Counted from the first letter of the stretch, positions 17,771 through 26,855 are shown. The stretch: DNA of 64,000 bases from Motilimonas sp. E26 (GCF_021278025.1 NZ_JAIBHJ010000005.1:178777-242776); one strand, 5' to 3'. A program made the numbers and translations. Notes: generated by a model not told the origin, from the letters alone.

Positions 17771-19795
17771 TTATTGATTCGTTTGCTCAGGCAGTGGTAA
17801 AGACAAAGTAAAGTGGCTTCCAACGCCCACCTCGCTAGACACAGTTAGCTGCCCTTGATTAACCATAGCAAACTGCCGAGCCTCATAAACGCCGATCCCC
17901 ATCCCTGCATTACCTTTAGTGGTGTCAAAGGGGGTAAAAAGTCGCTGGCGAATAAAGTCATCATCCATGCCACAGCCCGTATCCTGTATATGAATATCAA
18001 CCATGCTGTCGCTTACCTGTAAGCTTAAACTTACCTCGCCCTGCTCACTGGTAGCCTCTTGCGCGTTTTGCACCAGATGAAGCAATACTTCTTGCAGCCG
18101 TGTGGCATCGGTATATAAGGTAACATCATGCTCAACCAGCAATGACGGCACCGGCATCACATGCGACCGCTCATGACATACTCGCTTTAATAACTCCCTT
18201 AAAGATACTGCAGCTAAACAACTCGGTTGATGTTCATTCGGACGGAAGTGATCAACCACCCGAGAAATCCGCTGCACTGCGTTGTCGATGGTGAGCAAGC
18301 TGTCATCAATAAACTCTGGATTCGTTTTATGCTTTTCAGCATTGGAAACAATTAAAGAAAGTTGAGCTAAGGTATTTTTTAAGTCATGTACCAAAAACGC
18401 TGACATCTGGTTAAAAGCTTGAAACTGCTTTGCCTCTGCTAGCTCACTATGCGCTTGATGCAGCACCAAGTAATGAGCCAACTGCTTAGCAATCACTTTA
18501 ATATAGTCACGGTCTTCCCAATTTAACTGACGCAGCGCTCGCGAAGGGCCAATTAACATAATACCAATCAACTCCTGTTGGTAGAAAGCGGGTACCACTA
18601 ACCAAACTTGGCTCTGATTGATCAAAGCAGGTGGCACCACTAAATCAGGATAACGTTGCGGCGAGTTACGTAGCTCAACTAAGTCAATGAGCCAATTATG
18701 CTGCTTAAAATACTCGACCAAAGGCGCGACTGCATTACTTGGTAGCGCTCGAGCTGAATCACTTTGCGCCATTTTAGTCACCTGTTTACCTTGGGTTTGA
18801 TAAATGAAACCAGTATCAGCACTCAGTCGCTTAAGCATAATGGTTAAAGCATGTTGATAAGGCGAACTTTGCTCTGTTTGCTCCATTAAATCTTGGGTTA
18901 ACGATAGCCATTCGTCGCGATATTCATAACGATTGGCAAAAAAGTGCTTCGCAATAAAGACCTTTACCTTTTGCCGAAAGGATTCCGAGAAAAACACCAC
19001 GGCCAACATGAGTAAAGCAACTACAGCAAACAACAACTGTATCGCGCGGCCCCATTCCCCTCCCATGTATTTGATATAGTAGCCAACTAATGCCATCAAT
19101 AATAAATACAAACCTGCTAGCATCATCAAGCTACTATGAAAAACCACATCTCGTGATACATAAATCCGCGCCGACCAATGCGTGGTTCTACGGGTAGCAA
19201 TAACCAACATAGGCAAAGTGAGGAAATGCACAAAACCGCGCGCTTGCCAAAATTCAGTATCAAACTCAGCAAATAACGCAGCTTGTGCATAAAAGAAGAA
19301 ATCAAAGCCAAAAATTAAGCCTAGATACAATACTAACGGCTTTAATCGCCAGCGATGTTCCATGGTCAGGTGCCGATAGACCCGCTCTAAATGCACTAAC
19401 ACTTGCACCACTAAAAAAATATTTAGGTAATAGCTCCATAACGGAGACATGAGTGGGTTAAGCAATAGGTTGTAGGTTAAACCTGCTAATATAACCAAGC
19501 TAAGCCAAAACCACGACGAGCGCATGAGTTGCTTACCAATGGGCGCCTCAGGCTCCATCAAACAAATAATAAATATCAACCAACTGACGCTGCGCAAACC
19601 ATCAAGTAATAAAAAATCGGTCAACTCACCCCAAGTCAGCTCAAAATACAGTAATACTTGCAGCGACCAAAGTACGCCAACAAAACATACCAGTAGTAGT
19701 AACTTACCCGAGTTCGATTTCACCTTGGCTGCCAGCAATAAAGCAGCAAAAAATAAGTAGGCCAGTCCCGCTGACAGATAACTCAAAAATGCCAT
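17771..19795 (-). CDS. prsK: PEP-CTERM-type membrane histidine kinase PrsK
   Basis: A 674-residue sensor kinase. The first 270 residues contain about eight membrane segments. A GAF-like domain follows (about residues 300-450). The phospho-acceptor is in FLVHDLKNTLAQLSL and the ATP-binding domain has HLVQNAQEA, DTGCGMDDDF and GMGIGVYEA. It should sense an unknown membrane or cytoplasmic cue and phosphorylate PrsR, whose gene follows by 9 bases. It lies 84 bases downstream of the nucleotidyltransferase gene in the same direction, so it may share that transcript. Confidence 0.94.
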   Translation of the reverse strand: MAFLSYLSAGLAYLFFAALLLAAKVKSNSGKLLLLVCFVGVLWSLQVLLYFELTWGELTDFLLLDGLRSVSWLIFIICLMEPEAPIGKQLMRSSWFWLSLVILAGLTYNLLLNPLMSPLWSYYLNIFLVVQVLVHLERVYRHLTMEHRWRLKPLVLYLGLIFGFDFFFYAQAALFAEFDTEFWQARGFVHFLTLPMLVIATRRTTHWSARIYVSRDVVFHSSLMMLAGLYLLLMALVGYYIKYMGGEWGRAIQLLFAVVALLMLAVVFFSESFRQKVKVFIAKHFFANRYEYRDEWLSLTQDLMEQTEQSSPYQHALTIMLKRLSADTGFIYQTQGKQVTKMAQSDSARALPSNAVAPLVEYFKQHNWLIDLVELRNSPQRYPDLVVPPALINQSQVWLVVPAFYQQELIGIMLIGPSRALRQLNWEDRDYIKVIAKQLAHYLVLHQAHSELAEAKQFQAFNQMSAFLVHDLKNTLAQLSLIVSNAEKHKTNPEFIDDSLLTIDNAVQRISRVVDHFRPNEHQPSCLAAVSLRELLKRVCHERSHVMPVPSLLVEHDVTLYTDATRLQEVLLHLVQNAQEATSEQGEVSLSLQVSDSMVDIHIQDTGCGMDDDFIRQRLFTPFDTTKGNAGMGIGVYEARQFAMVNQGQLTVSSEVGVGSHFTLSLPLPEQTNQ

Positions 19796-19879
19796 ATCAG
19801 CACCTTAGGCATAAGCTGTCTTCGCCTCTCTTGCCTGCTATCGTGGTGGCACATGTTGACCTTGGCCGGTGTAAAACAG

Positions 19880-20890
19880 CTAAGCTTTTGCATAGCGCGC
19901 TGCCGCTTTACGCATCAAATGGGGTAACAATAAAGGCAGGGGCATACGCAACAAATGTGCTTGGCAATAAAAGCGCATTTTAGCCCCACTGGTTTGCCAA
20001 GATTGATAACTAGAATGCGCCGGCAACATGGCTTTTAGCGACCATGAAACCGTGGGTGAAACCGGCTCTTGACCAAATAACTGCTCAGCCAGTAGTAATA
20101 CCTTTGTCACTGGTTTAAATAACCCGAACTGTTCCGCGCGCGCAAGTAAATGTTCTCGCTGCGTCAATTCACTTAACAAATACAGATCCCGTAAATCTCG
20201 CCAACCTTTATCTCCCTCACCACTGGTTAGTAAATGGATAGCACTGTGGATACAGAGATCTTTAATATCAGGGATTAAAAATGGTGAGCCCGCGCAGAAG
20301 CTAGCTTTTTTAAATACCTCATTAATGTCAAATTGCCAACGACAACTACTAGGCAACCAGTGATGATGGAGATCGAGCACTATACCTGTTTTTTGGTGCA
20401 CAAAAGGCGGTAACTCATGCATCCAAGCACGATAATATTTCTCGTCGTAGGGTGTTTTACCGCGATTATCCCAGCCATGAAGCCACAGGCTTTGCTCTGC
20501 TTTTTGTAGGTGCTGCTTGGGGATTAGAATATCGATATCCGCCATCATTCGCCCTGCCACATTGGGCGTACCCGCCACTTGATAGGCAGCCCCTTTCAGT
20601 AACATGGGAGAATACATACCAAGAGCATCAAATAGCTGCAACAAAGCCATTTTGACCGAACGTTGTTGATGCTCAACCAAGCTATTGGCCCATGCCAAAC
20701 GCTGCTGAACAATCTCAGGCAAACGGCTTAAAGATGACTGATACTGACTGGCTAAAACGCCCATCAATTGCGCCTGTTCGGCTTGACCTAATGCCAAATT
20801 CCATTGTTCAGGCGTGAAGCCCTGAGCTAAATCTGGCGTACGTAATAAGCACATTAGTGGATCGTGATATTTGTCCGTTACAGCACTCAT
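19880..20890 (-). CDS. Nucleotidyltransferase family protein (NTP_transf_5 type)
   Basis: A 336-residue protein with the core motif of an uncharacterised nucleotidyltransferase: LLKGAAY, then MMADIDILIPKQHLQKAE, where the D-x-D would bind metal. Further conserved segments are VLDLHHHWLP and CIHSAIHLL. Family members may add a nucleotide to a small molecule or protein; the substrate is unknown. The start overlaps the HprK-like gene by 4 bases. Its neighbours (HprK-like kinase, PqqD-like protein, Tat protein) form a conserved group often found near exosortase genes. Confidence 0.85.
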   Translation of the reverse strand: MSAVTDKYHDPLMCLLRTPDLAQGFTPEQWNLALGQAEQAQLMGVLASQYQSSLSRLPEIVQQRLAWANSLVEHQQRSVKMALLQLFDALGMYSPMLLKGAAYQVAGTPNVAGRMMADIDILIPKQHLQKAEQSLWLHGWDNRGKTPYDEKYYRAWMHELPPFVHQKTGIVLDLHHHWLPSSCRWQFDINEVFKKASFCAGSPFLIPDIKDLCIHSAIHLLTSGEGDKGWRDLRDLYLLSELTQREHLLARAEQFGLFKPVTKVLLLAEQLFGQEPVSPTVSWSLKAMLPAHSSYQSWQTSGAKMRFYCQAHLLRMPLPLLLPHLMRKAAARYAKA

Positions 20891-21801
20891 GGCAAGGTGT
20901 CCAATTGCGCGAGCAAAGCATTAAAGTTTCCATAATCAACGCTGTAAGCATGACTGGATGCAACCACCTCAGCTAAACAGATAAATGCAGCTTGACCCAG
21001 TACCGCAAAATTAAAGCTATTGTCGGCCAACTGCATTAAACATTGCGCGGGAGAAATGGGCGTCACTTCACAATGCAGGCCTTGGCAATAGCGAGGGAAG
21101 AGTACTCGCTTAATTGGATAGCTTTGCTGATTTTGGGCCAGCTGCTCACTTGGCACTGAATACAAGGCGACTCGCCCTTTACTTGTGCCTAAAAACTCAG
21201 CCGAGAAACGGCCATGACTTTGCGTTTTTTCAACATACTCTCGCAACACATCAATTGATTGGTTTTTTAAGCTAATTGGCCGTGGCAACGCTTGCACTTG
21301 CTGCGATGACAAATCAATCAAGGCAAATTCATCAGATAACAATTGCCAACCATGGCTACACAGCAAGGCGCACAAGGTGCTCTTGCCTGAGCCTGGCGGC
21401 GCAGGTATCACTAAAGCCTCACCATTTTTAGCCACTACTGCGGCGTGTATGGTCAAGCAAGCGTGATACTTGGCGGCAATACAATAATTAAGCCCCCATT
21501 CCCACAATATTGGCGCATGGGATTCAGGCATTGAATAAAACGGCGCATGCTCATTTTGATAAAAGCGAATTTGTGGTTTGAGCCAACGTCGTAAACCACG
21601 CTCATGCTTTAATTCAATATTAAAGCTAGCCACCTGTGGCTGAGGGAAAAATTCATGATTAGCATAAATGCGGGTAAAGTAGTCAGCTAAGGCATTACTG
21701 GAACAGCGAACTTGAATAACAAAAGGCGGCAGCGACAAGAACAATCCTTGTTGCTTTAATGCGGCTCGCACTTGCTCTGGGTATGCAGCTAATTTCAGCA
21801 T
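20887..21801 (-). CDS. HprK-related kinase A
   Basis: A protein of about 304 residues with a P-loop in VIPAPPGSGKSTLCALL and a downstream LLSDEFALIDL, both as in HPr kinase/phosphorylase. The N-terminal domain is not that of true HprK, and no HPr gene is nearby. Family knowledge: HprK-related kinases of this type occur with a PqqD-like protein and a nucleotidyltransferase near exosortase loci, and their substrate is unknown. ATG at 21801 has AGGTGG 5 bases upstream, so I prefer it over GTG at 21810. Its end overlaps the nucleotidyltransferase start by 4 bases. Confidence 0.86.
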   Translation of the reverse strand: MLKLAAYPEQVRAALKQQGLFLSLPPFVIQVRCSSNALADYFTRIYANHEFFPQPQVASFNIELKHERGLRRWLKPQIRFYQNEHAPFYSMPESHAPILWEWGLNYCIAAKYHACLTIHAAVVAKNGEALVIPAPPGSGKSTLCALLCSHGWQLLSDEFALIDLSSQQVQALPRPISLKNQSIDVLREYVEKTQSHGRFSAEFLGTSKGRVALYSVPSEQLAQNQQSYPIKRVLFPRYCQGLHCEVTPISPAQCLMQLADNSFNFAVLGQAAFICLAEVVASSHAYSVDYGNFNALLAQLDTLP

Positions 21802-21901
21802 CCTTGCCACCTAAATGTTCAAATAATCTGTAAATTTATTTTGCAATTATCCGTCTATCGCTCAACCACTCATCTTCAAGGCTATACAAATATTTAGTCG
21901 T

Positions 21902-22195
21902 TTAATGTAACGCACGACAGCTAATTAAATTAAGGGCCAGCCACCTATTTAATACTTCATCTAAACTGGCAGTGCTGTTGTCAGGTAAATGTAAAGACCG
22001 ATACGTTTCAAGTAGCGCAGCAGCAGAAACGCCATTGGATGAAGCAAAGCAACTTAACAAAGGCAAAAGACCTGCCGGCATAATATGTAAACCATTGTCC
22101 ATGGGATTAAACACCACTAGCTCATCGCCAAATAAGCGCCAATCCAATGGCTCTACAACATGGTAGACCCATTGCGCGGGTAACAATTCAGACAT
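21902..22195 (-). CDS. PqqD-like (RRE-fold) small protein
   Basis: A 97-residue protein with the layout of PqqD-family chaperones: VVEPLDWRLFGDELVVFNPM, then a central strand and two helices (SLDEVLNRWLALNLI). PqqD domains bind leader peptides of modified peptides. Here the likely client is unknown; the Tat-signal protein encoded just upstream is one candidate. The start overlaps the end of that gene by 8 bases, which indicates coupled translation. The assignment to the HprK-associated PqqD group rests on context as much as sequence. Confidence 0.75.
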   Translation of the reverse strand: MSELLPAQWVYHVVEPLDWRLFGDELVVFNPMDNGLHIMPAGLLPLLSCFASSNGVSAAALLETYRSLHLPDNSTASLDEVLNRWLALNLISCRALH

Positions 22196-22934
22196 AAAGC
22201 GCGTCTAAAAAGTCCTTAATCGAGCCATGGGCAAAATCTGGCAAGTTATAATCATCATCATTACCTGCAATCATTGCCTCGATTAATTCACAAGCAAAGT
22301 CATAGTCGATGGGATACTCTAAGCCCGGATTATTCAGTACATGAACCACATTAAAGTAGGTAGCGATACCGATAAATTCTTCTGTTCCCTCATGCTGCCA
22401 AAGCACTTCCATGATCGGGAGTGAGGCCAGCCCTGAACCACTAAAACAACTAATTTCACCTAATAGCGTTAACGGCGTCACGGACTGCAAGGGGGCGGCA
22501 TCAGCCAGCCGACCTTCAAACCATTCTCGAGCCTCTTTCGTAATCATGCCCGAGCCTTTTAAGCCATTAGGCCCAGGACTTCCGTTGGTCATAGGTATTT
22601 TATTTTCCGCACCACTGTAAACTGACACGGTTGAATATTTTGGCCAACCTAAATTCCACTCATCACCCGGTTTTGCTTCAACATGAGACTTGTAATAACC
22701 TGGGCTTCGGCCTGAAGCGATGCAATTATCGGGCTTACGAGCCGTAGAAGGAGCAAGGGAGTGGGCGGTGCTGGCAGTAAAGCAAGTACCCGAACCCATT
22801 GCAGAGCGACTGAAAAAGCTGGACATGAGTGGCAAACCCACCCCCATTTTACCACCACGAATTAGAAACTTACGACGGCTATCAGTGACCGATGAATTCA
22901 CTTTTTCGAGATCCTGTTTCATTGCTTTATCCAT
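22188..22934 (-). CDS. Tat-signal exported protein of the HprK/PqqD operon, unknown function
   Basis: A 248-residue protein of unknown function. The N-terminus has a twin-arginine signal (SRRKFLIRGG at about residues 19-28) and a short hydrophobic stretch. The mature part contains CIASGRSPGYYKSH, related to the SPGYWK motif seen in some bacterial surface proteins, and an acidic C-terminus. It is the first gene of the operon with PqqD-like, HprK-like and nucleotidyltransferase genes. It may be the protein that those enzymes modify or handle. The C-terminus has no PEP-CTERM sorting signal. Confidence 0.7.
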   Translation of the reverse strand: MDKAMKQDLEKVNSSVTDSRRKFLIRGGKMGVGLPLMSSFFSRSAMGSGTCFTASTAHSLAPSTARKPDNCIASGRSPGYYKSHVEAKPGDEWNLGWPKYSTVSVYSGAENKIPMTNGSPGPNGLKGSGMITKEAREWFEGRLADAAPLQSVTPLTLLGEISCFSGSGLASLPIMEVLWQHEGTEEFIGIATYFNVVHVLNNPGLEYPIDYDFACELIEAMIAGNDDDYNLPDFAHGSIKDFLDALYV

Positions 22935-23275
22935 TAGTTCGGGTTGACACTGTTTAAAGTATAGCCACTAAAATGAAAATGTGAGCAATAACACATTCAT
23001 CAATTTTACAGCCCTTCCCATCTAAGGTGCGGGAGTACTAATTGAATCAAACAGAGCTACGTTGGTTGTAAAAATAACAAAAGACCAATAAACCCCAGTC
23101 GCAGTGACCTTAAACTGTCATTTCTATGAGATAAAGTTTTAGCTAATAAATTCACTGAGATACTCGCACCGGAACTGGCTTTGGGTATATACTGAGTGGG
23201 ATTTACGCGGAGACAAAACAAAGTAATTCAATTAGTTTGGTCGCCACCACTGTCATTTTAGTAAGGTGAAATACA
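22935..23275. other. Divergent intergenic region between Tat-protein operon and rraA
   Basis: No open reading frame of note lies in these 341 bases. Both flanking genes are transcribed outwards, so promoters for both should be here. AAGGTG about 8 bases before the rraA start is a ribosome site. I looked for sigma-54 -24/-12 elements on both strands and saw none that convinced me. Confidence 0.6.
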
Positions 23276-23761
23276 ATGGAATACAATACTTCAGAGCTTT
23301 GCGACACCTATGCCGATACCATTGATGTAGTGGAACCTATGTTTGCCAATTTTGGTGGTAGACATTCTTTTGGCGGCGAAATCACAACCATCAAGTGCTT
23401 TGAGTCTAATGGCTTAATACGCCAAGCACTGCAAGAATCTGGCATCGGTAAAGTATTACTTATTGATGGCGGTGGTTCATTGCGCCGCGCTTTAATTGAT
23501 GCCGATTTAGCTGAGCTAGCCGCAGAAAATGAGTGGGAAGGTTTAGTGGTTTACGGCGCTGTACGCGACGTTGATGCCATAGAAGAATTTGAAGTGGGTA
23601 TTCAAGCATTGGCTTCTATCCCTGTCGGCGCAGATGACACCTTAATTGGCGAAGTCGATGTACCGGTTAATTTTGGCGGAGTTAGCTTCTTACCTGAAGA
23701 TCACCTATATGCCGATAGCACAGGCATTATTCTTTCGCCTGAGCCATTAGATATCGAGTAA
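23276..23761 (+). CDS. rraA: Ribonuclease E activity regulator RraA
   Basis: A 161-residue protein matching RraA in length and sequence: [53 protein letters not shown] and [12 protein letters not shown]. RraA trimers bind RNase E and inhibit it, changing mRNA turnover. A perfect hairpin terminator lies at 23778-23820, shared with the convergent zapB gene. Confidence 0.95.
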   Translation: MEYNTSELCDTYADTIDVVEPMFANFGGRHSFGGEITTIKCFESNGLIRQALQESGIGKVLLIDGGGSLRRALIDADLAELAAENEWEGLVVYGAVRDVDAIEEFEVGIQALASIPVGADDTLIGEVDVPVNFGGVSFLPEDHLYADSTGIILSPEPLDIE

Positions 23762-23777
23762 ATACCAAATTAATCCC

Positions 23778-23820
23778 TAACAAAAAGCCCAAACTGCGCA
23801 ACAGTTTGGGCTTTTTGTTA
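23778..23820. terminator. Bidirectional terminator between rraA and zapB
   Basis: A 19-base perfect stem beginning TAACAAAAAGCCC, with the loop CGCAA, ends in a run of T on each strand. It sits 16 bases after rraA and 34 bases after the end of zapB, so it should terminate both. Confidence 0.95.
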
Positions 23821-23854
23821 GCACCCTGTTAAAGGTGCAAATAAAGCGACTAAC

Positions 23855-24064
23855 TTAGTTAGCTTGCTCCATTTGATCCATTTTACCTAGTAGCGTGCGC
23901 AAACGATCTTGCCATAGCTGGTGCTCACCTTGTAGCTGCTCATTTTGCTCACTCAAGCTAACATTGGTTTGCTTTAACTCTTCAATTTCCATTTGCAAAA
24001 TTGAAATGGTATCAACGGCACTTTGCACTTTAGCTTCTAACTGTTCTAATACTTCGAAAGACAT
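23855..24064 (-). CDS. zapB: Cell division protein ZapB
   Basis: A 69-residue protein that is coiled coil throughout, beginning [20 protein letters not shown] and continuing with heptads. Length and sequence match ZapB, which joins the Z-ring through ZapA and helps place the septum. AAGGA lies upstream of the ATG. It is convergent with rraA, an arrangement also seen in other marine gammaproteobacteria. Confidence 0.9.
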   Translation of the reverse strand: MSFEVLEQLEAKVQSAVDTISILQMEIEELKQTNVSLSEQNEQLQGEHQLWQDRLRTLLGKMDQMEQAN

Positions 24065-24217
24065 ATTTTTAAATCCTTGAGAATGACACCCATCGCTTAA
24101 TGTGACTGAGCATAAGCTTTAGATTAAGGTTATTCAAGCCTTGCAAGGCCTTGCGTTAAAAAACTAGGATAAAATAGTCCCAAGCTGACTTCAAGATAAA
24201 GCGAATTAAGGAATAAA

Positions 24218-24436
24218 ATGAAACCTATACTCAAAACGGGCACCTATCAACATTATAAAGGCAGCCAGTACCAAGTAATAGACCTTGCCATTCATAGTGA
24301 AACCGAACAATGGATGGTGTTATATCGTCCACTGTACGGCGAAGCCGAATTATGGGTTAGGCCTTATGAAATGTTTATTGAAAATGTCGTTATTGCCGGG
24401 GAAGAGATCCCTCGCTTTGAATTTGTCAAAGCATAA
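24218..24436 (+). CDS. DUF1653 domain protein
   Basis: A 72-residue protein that is nearly all DUF1653: GTYQHYKGSQYQVIDLAIHS, then MVLYRPLYGEAELWVRPYEM and a final PRFEFV. The fold is a small beta barrel; the function is not known. AAGGAA lies 6 bases before the ATG. It stands alone between zapB and cysE. Confidence 0.85.
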   Translation: MKPILKTGTYQHYKGSQYQVIDLAIHSETEQWMVLYRPLYGEAELWVRPYEMFIENVVIAGEEIPRFEFVKA

Positions 24437-24463
24437 AACCAGCCGAGTCCTTTGCTCACCTTA

Positions 24464-24505
24464 CGACTTCAATATGAAATGACACAGGCATAAATATTGA
24501 AGTCG
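24464..24505. repeat. Perfect inverted repeat between DUF1653 gene and cysE
   Basis: CGACTTCAATAT at 24464-24475 is the exact reverse complement of 24494-24505, with an 18-base loop. It lies between two convergent genes. There is no clean T run, so it may be a weak terminator or a small repeat. Confidence 0.55.
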
Positions 24506-24523
24506 CTTAGATTTAGACAGGAA

Positions 24524-25303
24524 TTATAGGTTTTGACTCATATCTAATGAAGGTTTTTCGCAACCTGGAACGCCGACCACCTTAGCCGGTACCCCAGTAA
24601 CTGTGGTATGAGGTGGCACATCTCTTAGAACTACGCTTCCTGCGCCTACTTTCGCGCCTTTACCAACTTCGATATTACCAAGCACTTTAGCGCCCGCCCC
24701 TATCATCACTCCTTCGCGGATTTTAGGGTGACGATCACCGCATTCTTTACCCGTTCCGCCTAAAGTCACACTTTGTAAAATCGACACATCATCTTCTATC
24801 ACCGCCGTTTCACCCACCACAATACCAGTGGCATGATCAAACATAATACCTTTGCCGATACGCGCCGCTGGGTGCACATCAACACCAAACACGACCGCAA
24901 TTTGGCTTTGAATATACATGGCCATTGGACGGCGGTTTTGATGCCATAGCCAATGGGCAACACGGTGCCCTTGAATAGCATGAAAACCTTTTAAATAAAG
25001 CAATGGTGTTGAGAAATATTCCACCGCCGGATCGCGCTCTTGTACGGCAATGATATCGGCCATAACAGAATTAAGAATGGAGACATCAGAAGTAAATGCT
25101 GACTCTATAATTTCACGAATTAAGATGGCCGGCATGGTGGGACTGTCCAACCGATTAGCCAATTGAAAGCTTAACGCGGCCAAGAGCGTGTCGTGGTTTA
25201 AAATAGTGGAGTAGAAAAAGCTCGCCAACATTGGCTCGTCTTGTGCCATTTGCGTTGCTTCGTCGCGGATCCGTTGCCACGTTTGCTGTTGCAGTGCGTC
25301 CAT
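24524..25303 (-). CDS. cysE: Serine O-acetyltransferase
   Basis: A 259-residue enzyme that makes O-acetylserine from serine and acetyl-CoA, the first step of cysteine synthesis. An N-terminal helical domain is followed by a left-handed beta helix of hexapeptide repeats (DVHPAARIGKGIMFDHATG, VEDDVSILQSVTLGG-like, IGAGAKVLGNIEVG). The conserved catalytic His and Asp are in FDHATGIVVGE and the HPKIREGVMIG loop. The C-terminal tail after VPGCEKPS is where cysteine feedback usually acts. It is transcribed as a single gene. Confidence 0.94.
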   Translation of the reverse strand: MDALQQQTWQRIRDEATQMAQDEPMLASFFYSTILNHDTLLAALSFQLANRLDSPTMPAILIREIIESAFTSDVSILNSVMADIIAVQERDPAVEYFSTPLLYLKGFHAIQGHRVAHWLWHQNRRPMAMYIQSQIAVVFGVDVHPAARIGKGIMFDHATGIVVGETAVIEDDVSILQSVTLGGTGKECGDRHPKIREGVMIGAGAKVLGNIEVGKGAKVGAGSVVLRDVPPHTTVTGVPAKVVGVPGCEKPSLDMSQNL

Positions 25304-25353
25304 GTACCTACCTTGCTTAAATTAACTATGTTGCCTTGATGAACCAGCAGCGA

Positions 25354-26256
25354 CTAGGCACGAGCCAAGCGGTTGCCCGGCTTAACCACAGAGATAGGAT
25401 CAAGGTGGATAATAATATCGGCTTGGATAAACGCTTTATCAAGTTGCGCTTCCAATTTGTCGGCCACTTCATGAGCATCATAAAGGGATAAATGATCTTC
25501 TAGTTCCAAATGTAACTGAATAAACTTAGTACTTCCAGACTGGCGCGTTCTTAAATCATGTACACCGAGCACTTGCGGGTTGTCATAAGCCAATGCAATC
25601 ACCTTGGCCTCATCCTCTGGTGAGAGTCTTTTATCCATCAATGCATCTACCGACTCTTTACCTATTTGCCAAGCGCCATAAAGAATATAGCCCCCCACAC
25701 CCATGGCAAAGACCCCATCAGCCCAGTTAAAACCGATAGCGGCAAGAGCCAACGCAATTAACACTGCAGCATTCATAAAGATATCTGATTTGTAATGCAA
25801 AGAATCAGCTTTAATCGCAACACTACCCGTTTTACGCACCACCATGGTTTGAAATGCCACTAACAGCAAGGTCACCACAATAGAAAATACCATGACCCAG
25901 ATACCAAACCCTGGTTCTTGTACAGGGTGCCCTTTTATTAGGGCATTAAAACCACCCAAAATGAGTAAACAAGCGCTACCTGAAATAAATGCAGCTTGCG
26001 CTAATCCAGCTAAACTTTCGGCCTTACCATGACCAAATTTATGCTCTTCATCGGCAGGCGTTAACGCCACTTTAATTGCAATAAGGTTAATGATTGATGC
26101 TGCGACATCCATTAAAGAGTCTGTAAGCGAGGCTAAGATACTGGTTGAATCGGTAAAAAACCAAGCAACCAGTTTCGTAATGATCAATAAAGTGGCCGTC
26201 CCTGCGGCCGCCCACCCTGCGATAGTGACTAGTTTTGAATATTCAGAGTGCTGCAC
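25354..26256 (-). CDS. fieF: Cation diffusion facilitator, FieF type
   Basis: A 300-residue metal efflux pump with six membrane segments. Metal-site residues are in DSLMDVAAS (helix 2), HKFGHGKAESLAG, and SLHYKSDIFMNAAVLIAL (helix 5). The cytoplasmic domain has VLGVHDLRTRQSG and HLELEDHLSL. FieF exports iron or zinc by proton exchange. The start is GTG at 26256 with TTGGA upstream. Metal preference cannot be read with certainty. Confidence 0.9.
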   Translation of the reverse strand: MQHSEYSKLVTIAGWAAAGTATLLIITKLVAWFFTDSTSILASLTDSLMDVAASIINLIAIKVALTPADEEHKFGHGKAESLAGLAQAAFISGSACLLILGGFNALIKGHPVQEPGFGIWVMVFSIVVTLLLVAFQTMVVRKTGSVAIKADSLHYKSDIFMNAAVLIALALAAIGFNWADGVFAMGVGGYILYGAWQIGKESVDALMDKRLSPEDEAKVIALAYDNPQVLGVHDLRTRQSGSTKFIQLHLELEDHLSLYDAHEVADKLEAQLDKAFIQADIIIHLDPISVVKPGNRLARA

Positions 26257-26299
26257 AATAATCCAAGTTCGTTAAACCAAGTTGCGCAAAATTATACCC

Positions 26300-26737
26300 T
26301 TATTGACGCTTACTGCCACGTCCTTTCCCTTGCGTCATTAACTCGGCAAATTTAACGCGCTGTTCAGGCGTGAGAACTTGATAAACTTGATGTTGAATTT
26401 TCAGCATCGCCAGCTTTCGTTCCGACATTTGTTGTTGGTGGCTAGCGATCATCGCACGCGCTTTTTCTTCATCAAATGTTTCGTTGCTTAATAAAGCCAA
26501 GCGTTCGGCTTGATGTTCAGCCCGCTGTGTTTGACGGCTTTGTCTGTCCATATTGCCTTTAGCCTGCTGCATAATGTTATTCACGTCTTGCTTTTGCTGT
26601 TGCGTTAAATCAAGCTGTGAAATAATGTTTTTCATACCACCGCGGTGCCCTTGCATACCGTCCATCGCCTTCGCATTAACAGATAAACTTAACGGTAGCG
26701 CTAGGCTTAATGCTGCAATCTTAATCCACTTTTTCAT
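26300..26737 (-). CDS. Spy/CpxP family periplasmic protein
   Basis: A 145-residue periplasmic protein with a signal peptide MKKWIKIAALSLALPLSL... cleaved near VNA. It carries the two LTxxQ motifs that define CpxP/Spy: QLDLTQQQKQDVNNIM and VLTPEQRVKFAELM. CpxP restrains the CpxA sensor and acts as a chaperone. ATG at 26737 is chosen because GAGGAAA lies just upstream. It diverges from cpxRA and has a perfect CpxR box 69 bases upstream, so it is probably a Cpx target. Confidence 0.88.
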   Translation of the reverse strand: MKKWIKIAALSLALPLSLSVNAKAMDGMQGHRGGMKNIISQLDLTQQQKQDVNNIMQQAKGNMDRQSRQTQRAEHQAERLALLSNETFDEEKARAMIASHQQQMSERKLAMLKIQHQVYQVLTPEQRVKFAELMTQGKGRGSKRQ

Positions 26738-26805
26738 GTTTGTTTCCTCATTTAATTGACGATGATAAGTGTAATCAATGCAACGAAAAGTAACGTCATT
26801 AGAGT

Positions 26806-26820
26806 GTAAAAGTAAGTAAA
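26806..26820. promoter_or_regulatory. CpxR binding site upstream of cpxP
   Basis: The sequence is GTAAA-AGTAA-GTAAA, an exact match to the known CpxR consensus GTAAA-N5-GTAAA. It lies 69-83 bases before the cpxP-like start, between it and cpxRA. Confidence 0.85.
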
Positions 26821-26855
26821 GGCAACAGGCGGTTAAATGCAAGCAAGGTATGCTT

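Noticed and set aside
22935..23275. Possible sigma-54 promoter for PrsR control
   Set aside because: I looked for the GG-N10-GC pattern on both strands and found no convincing match.
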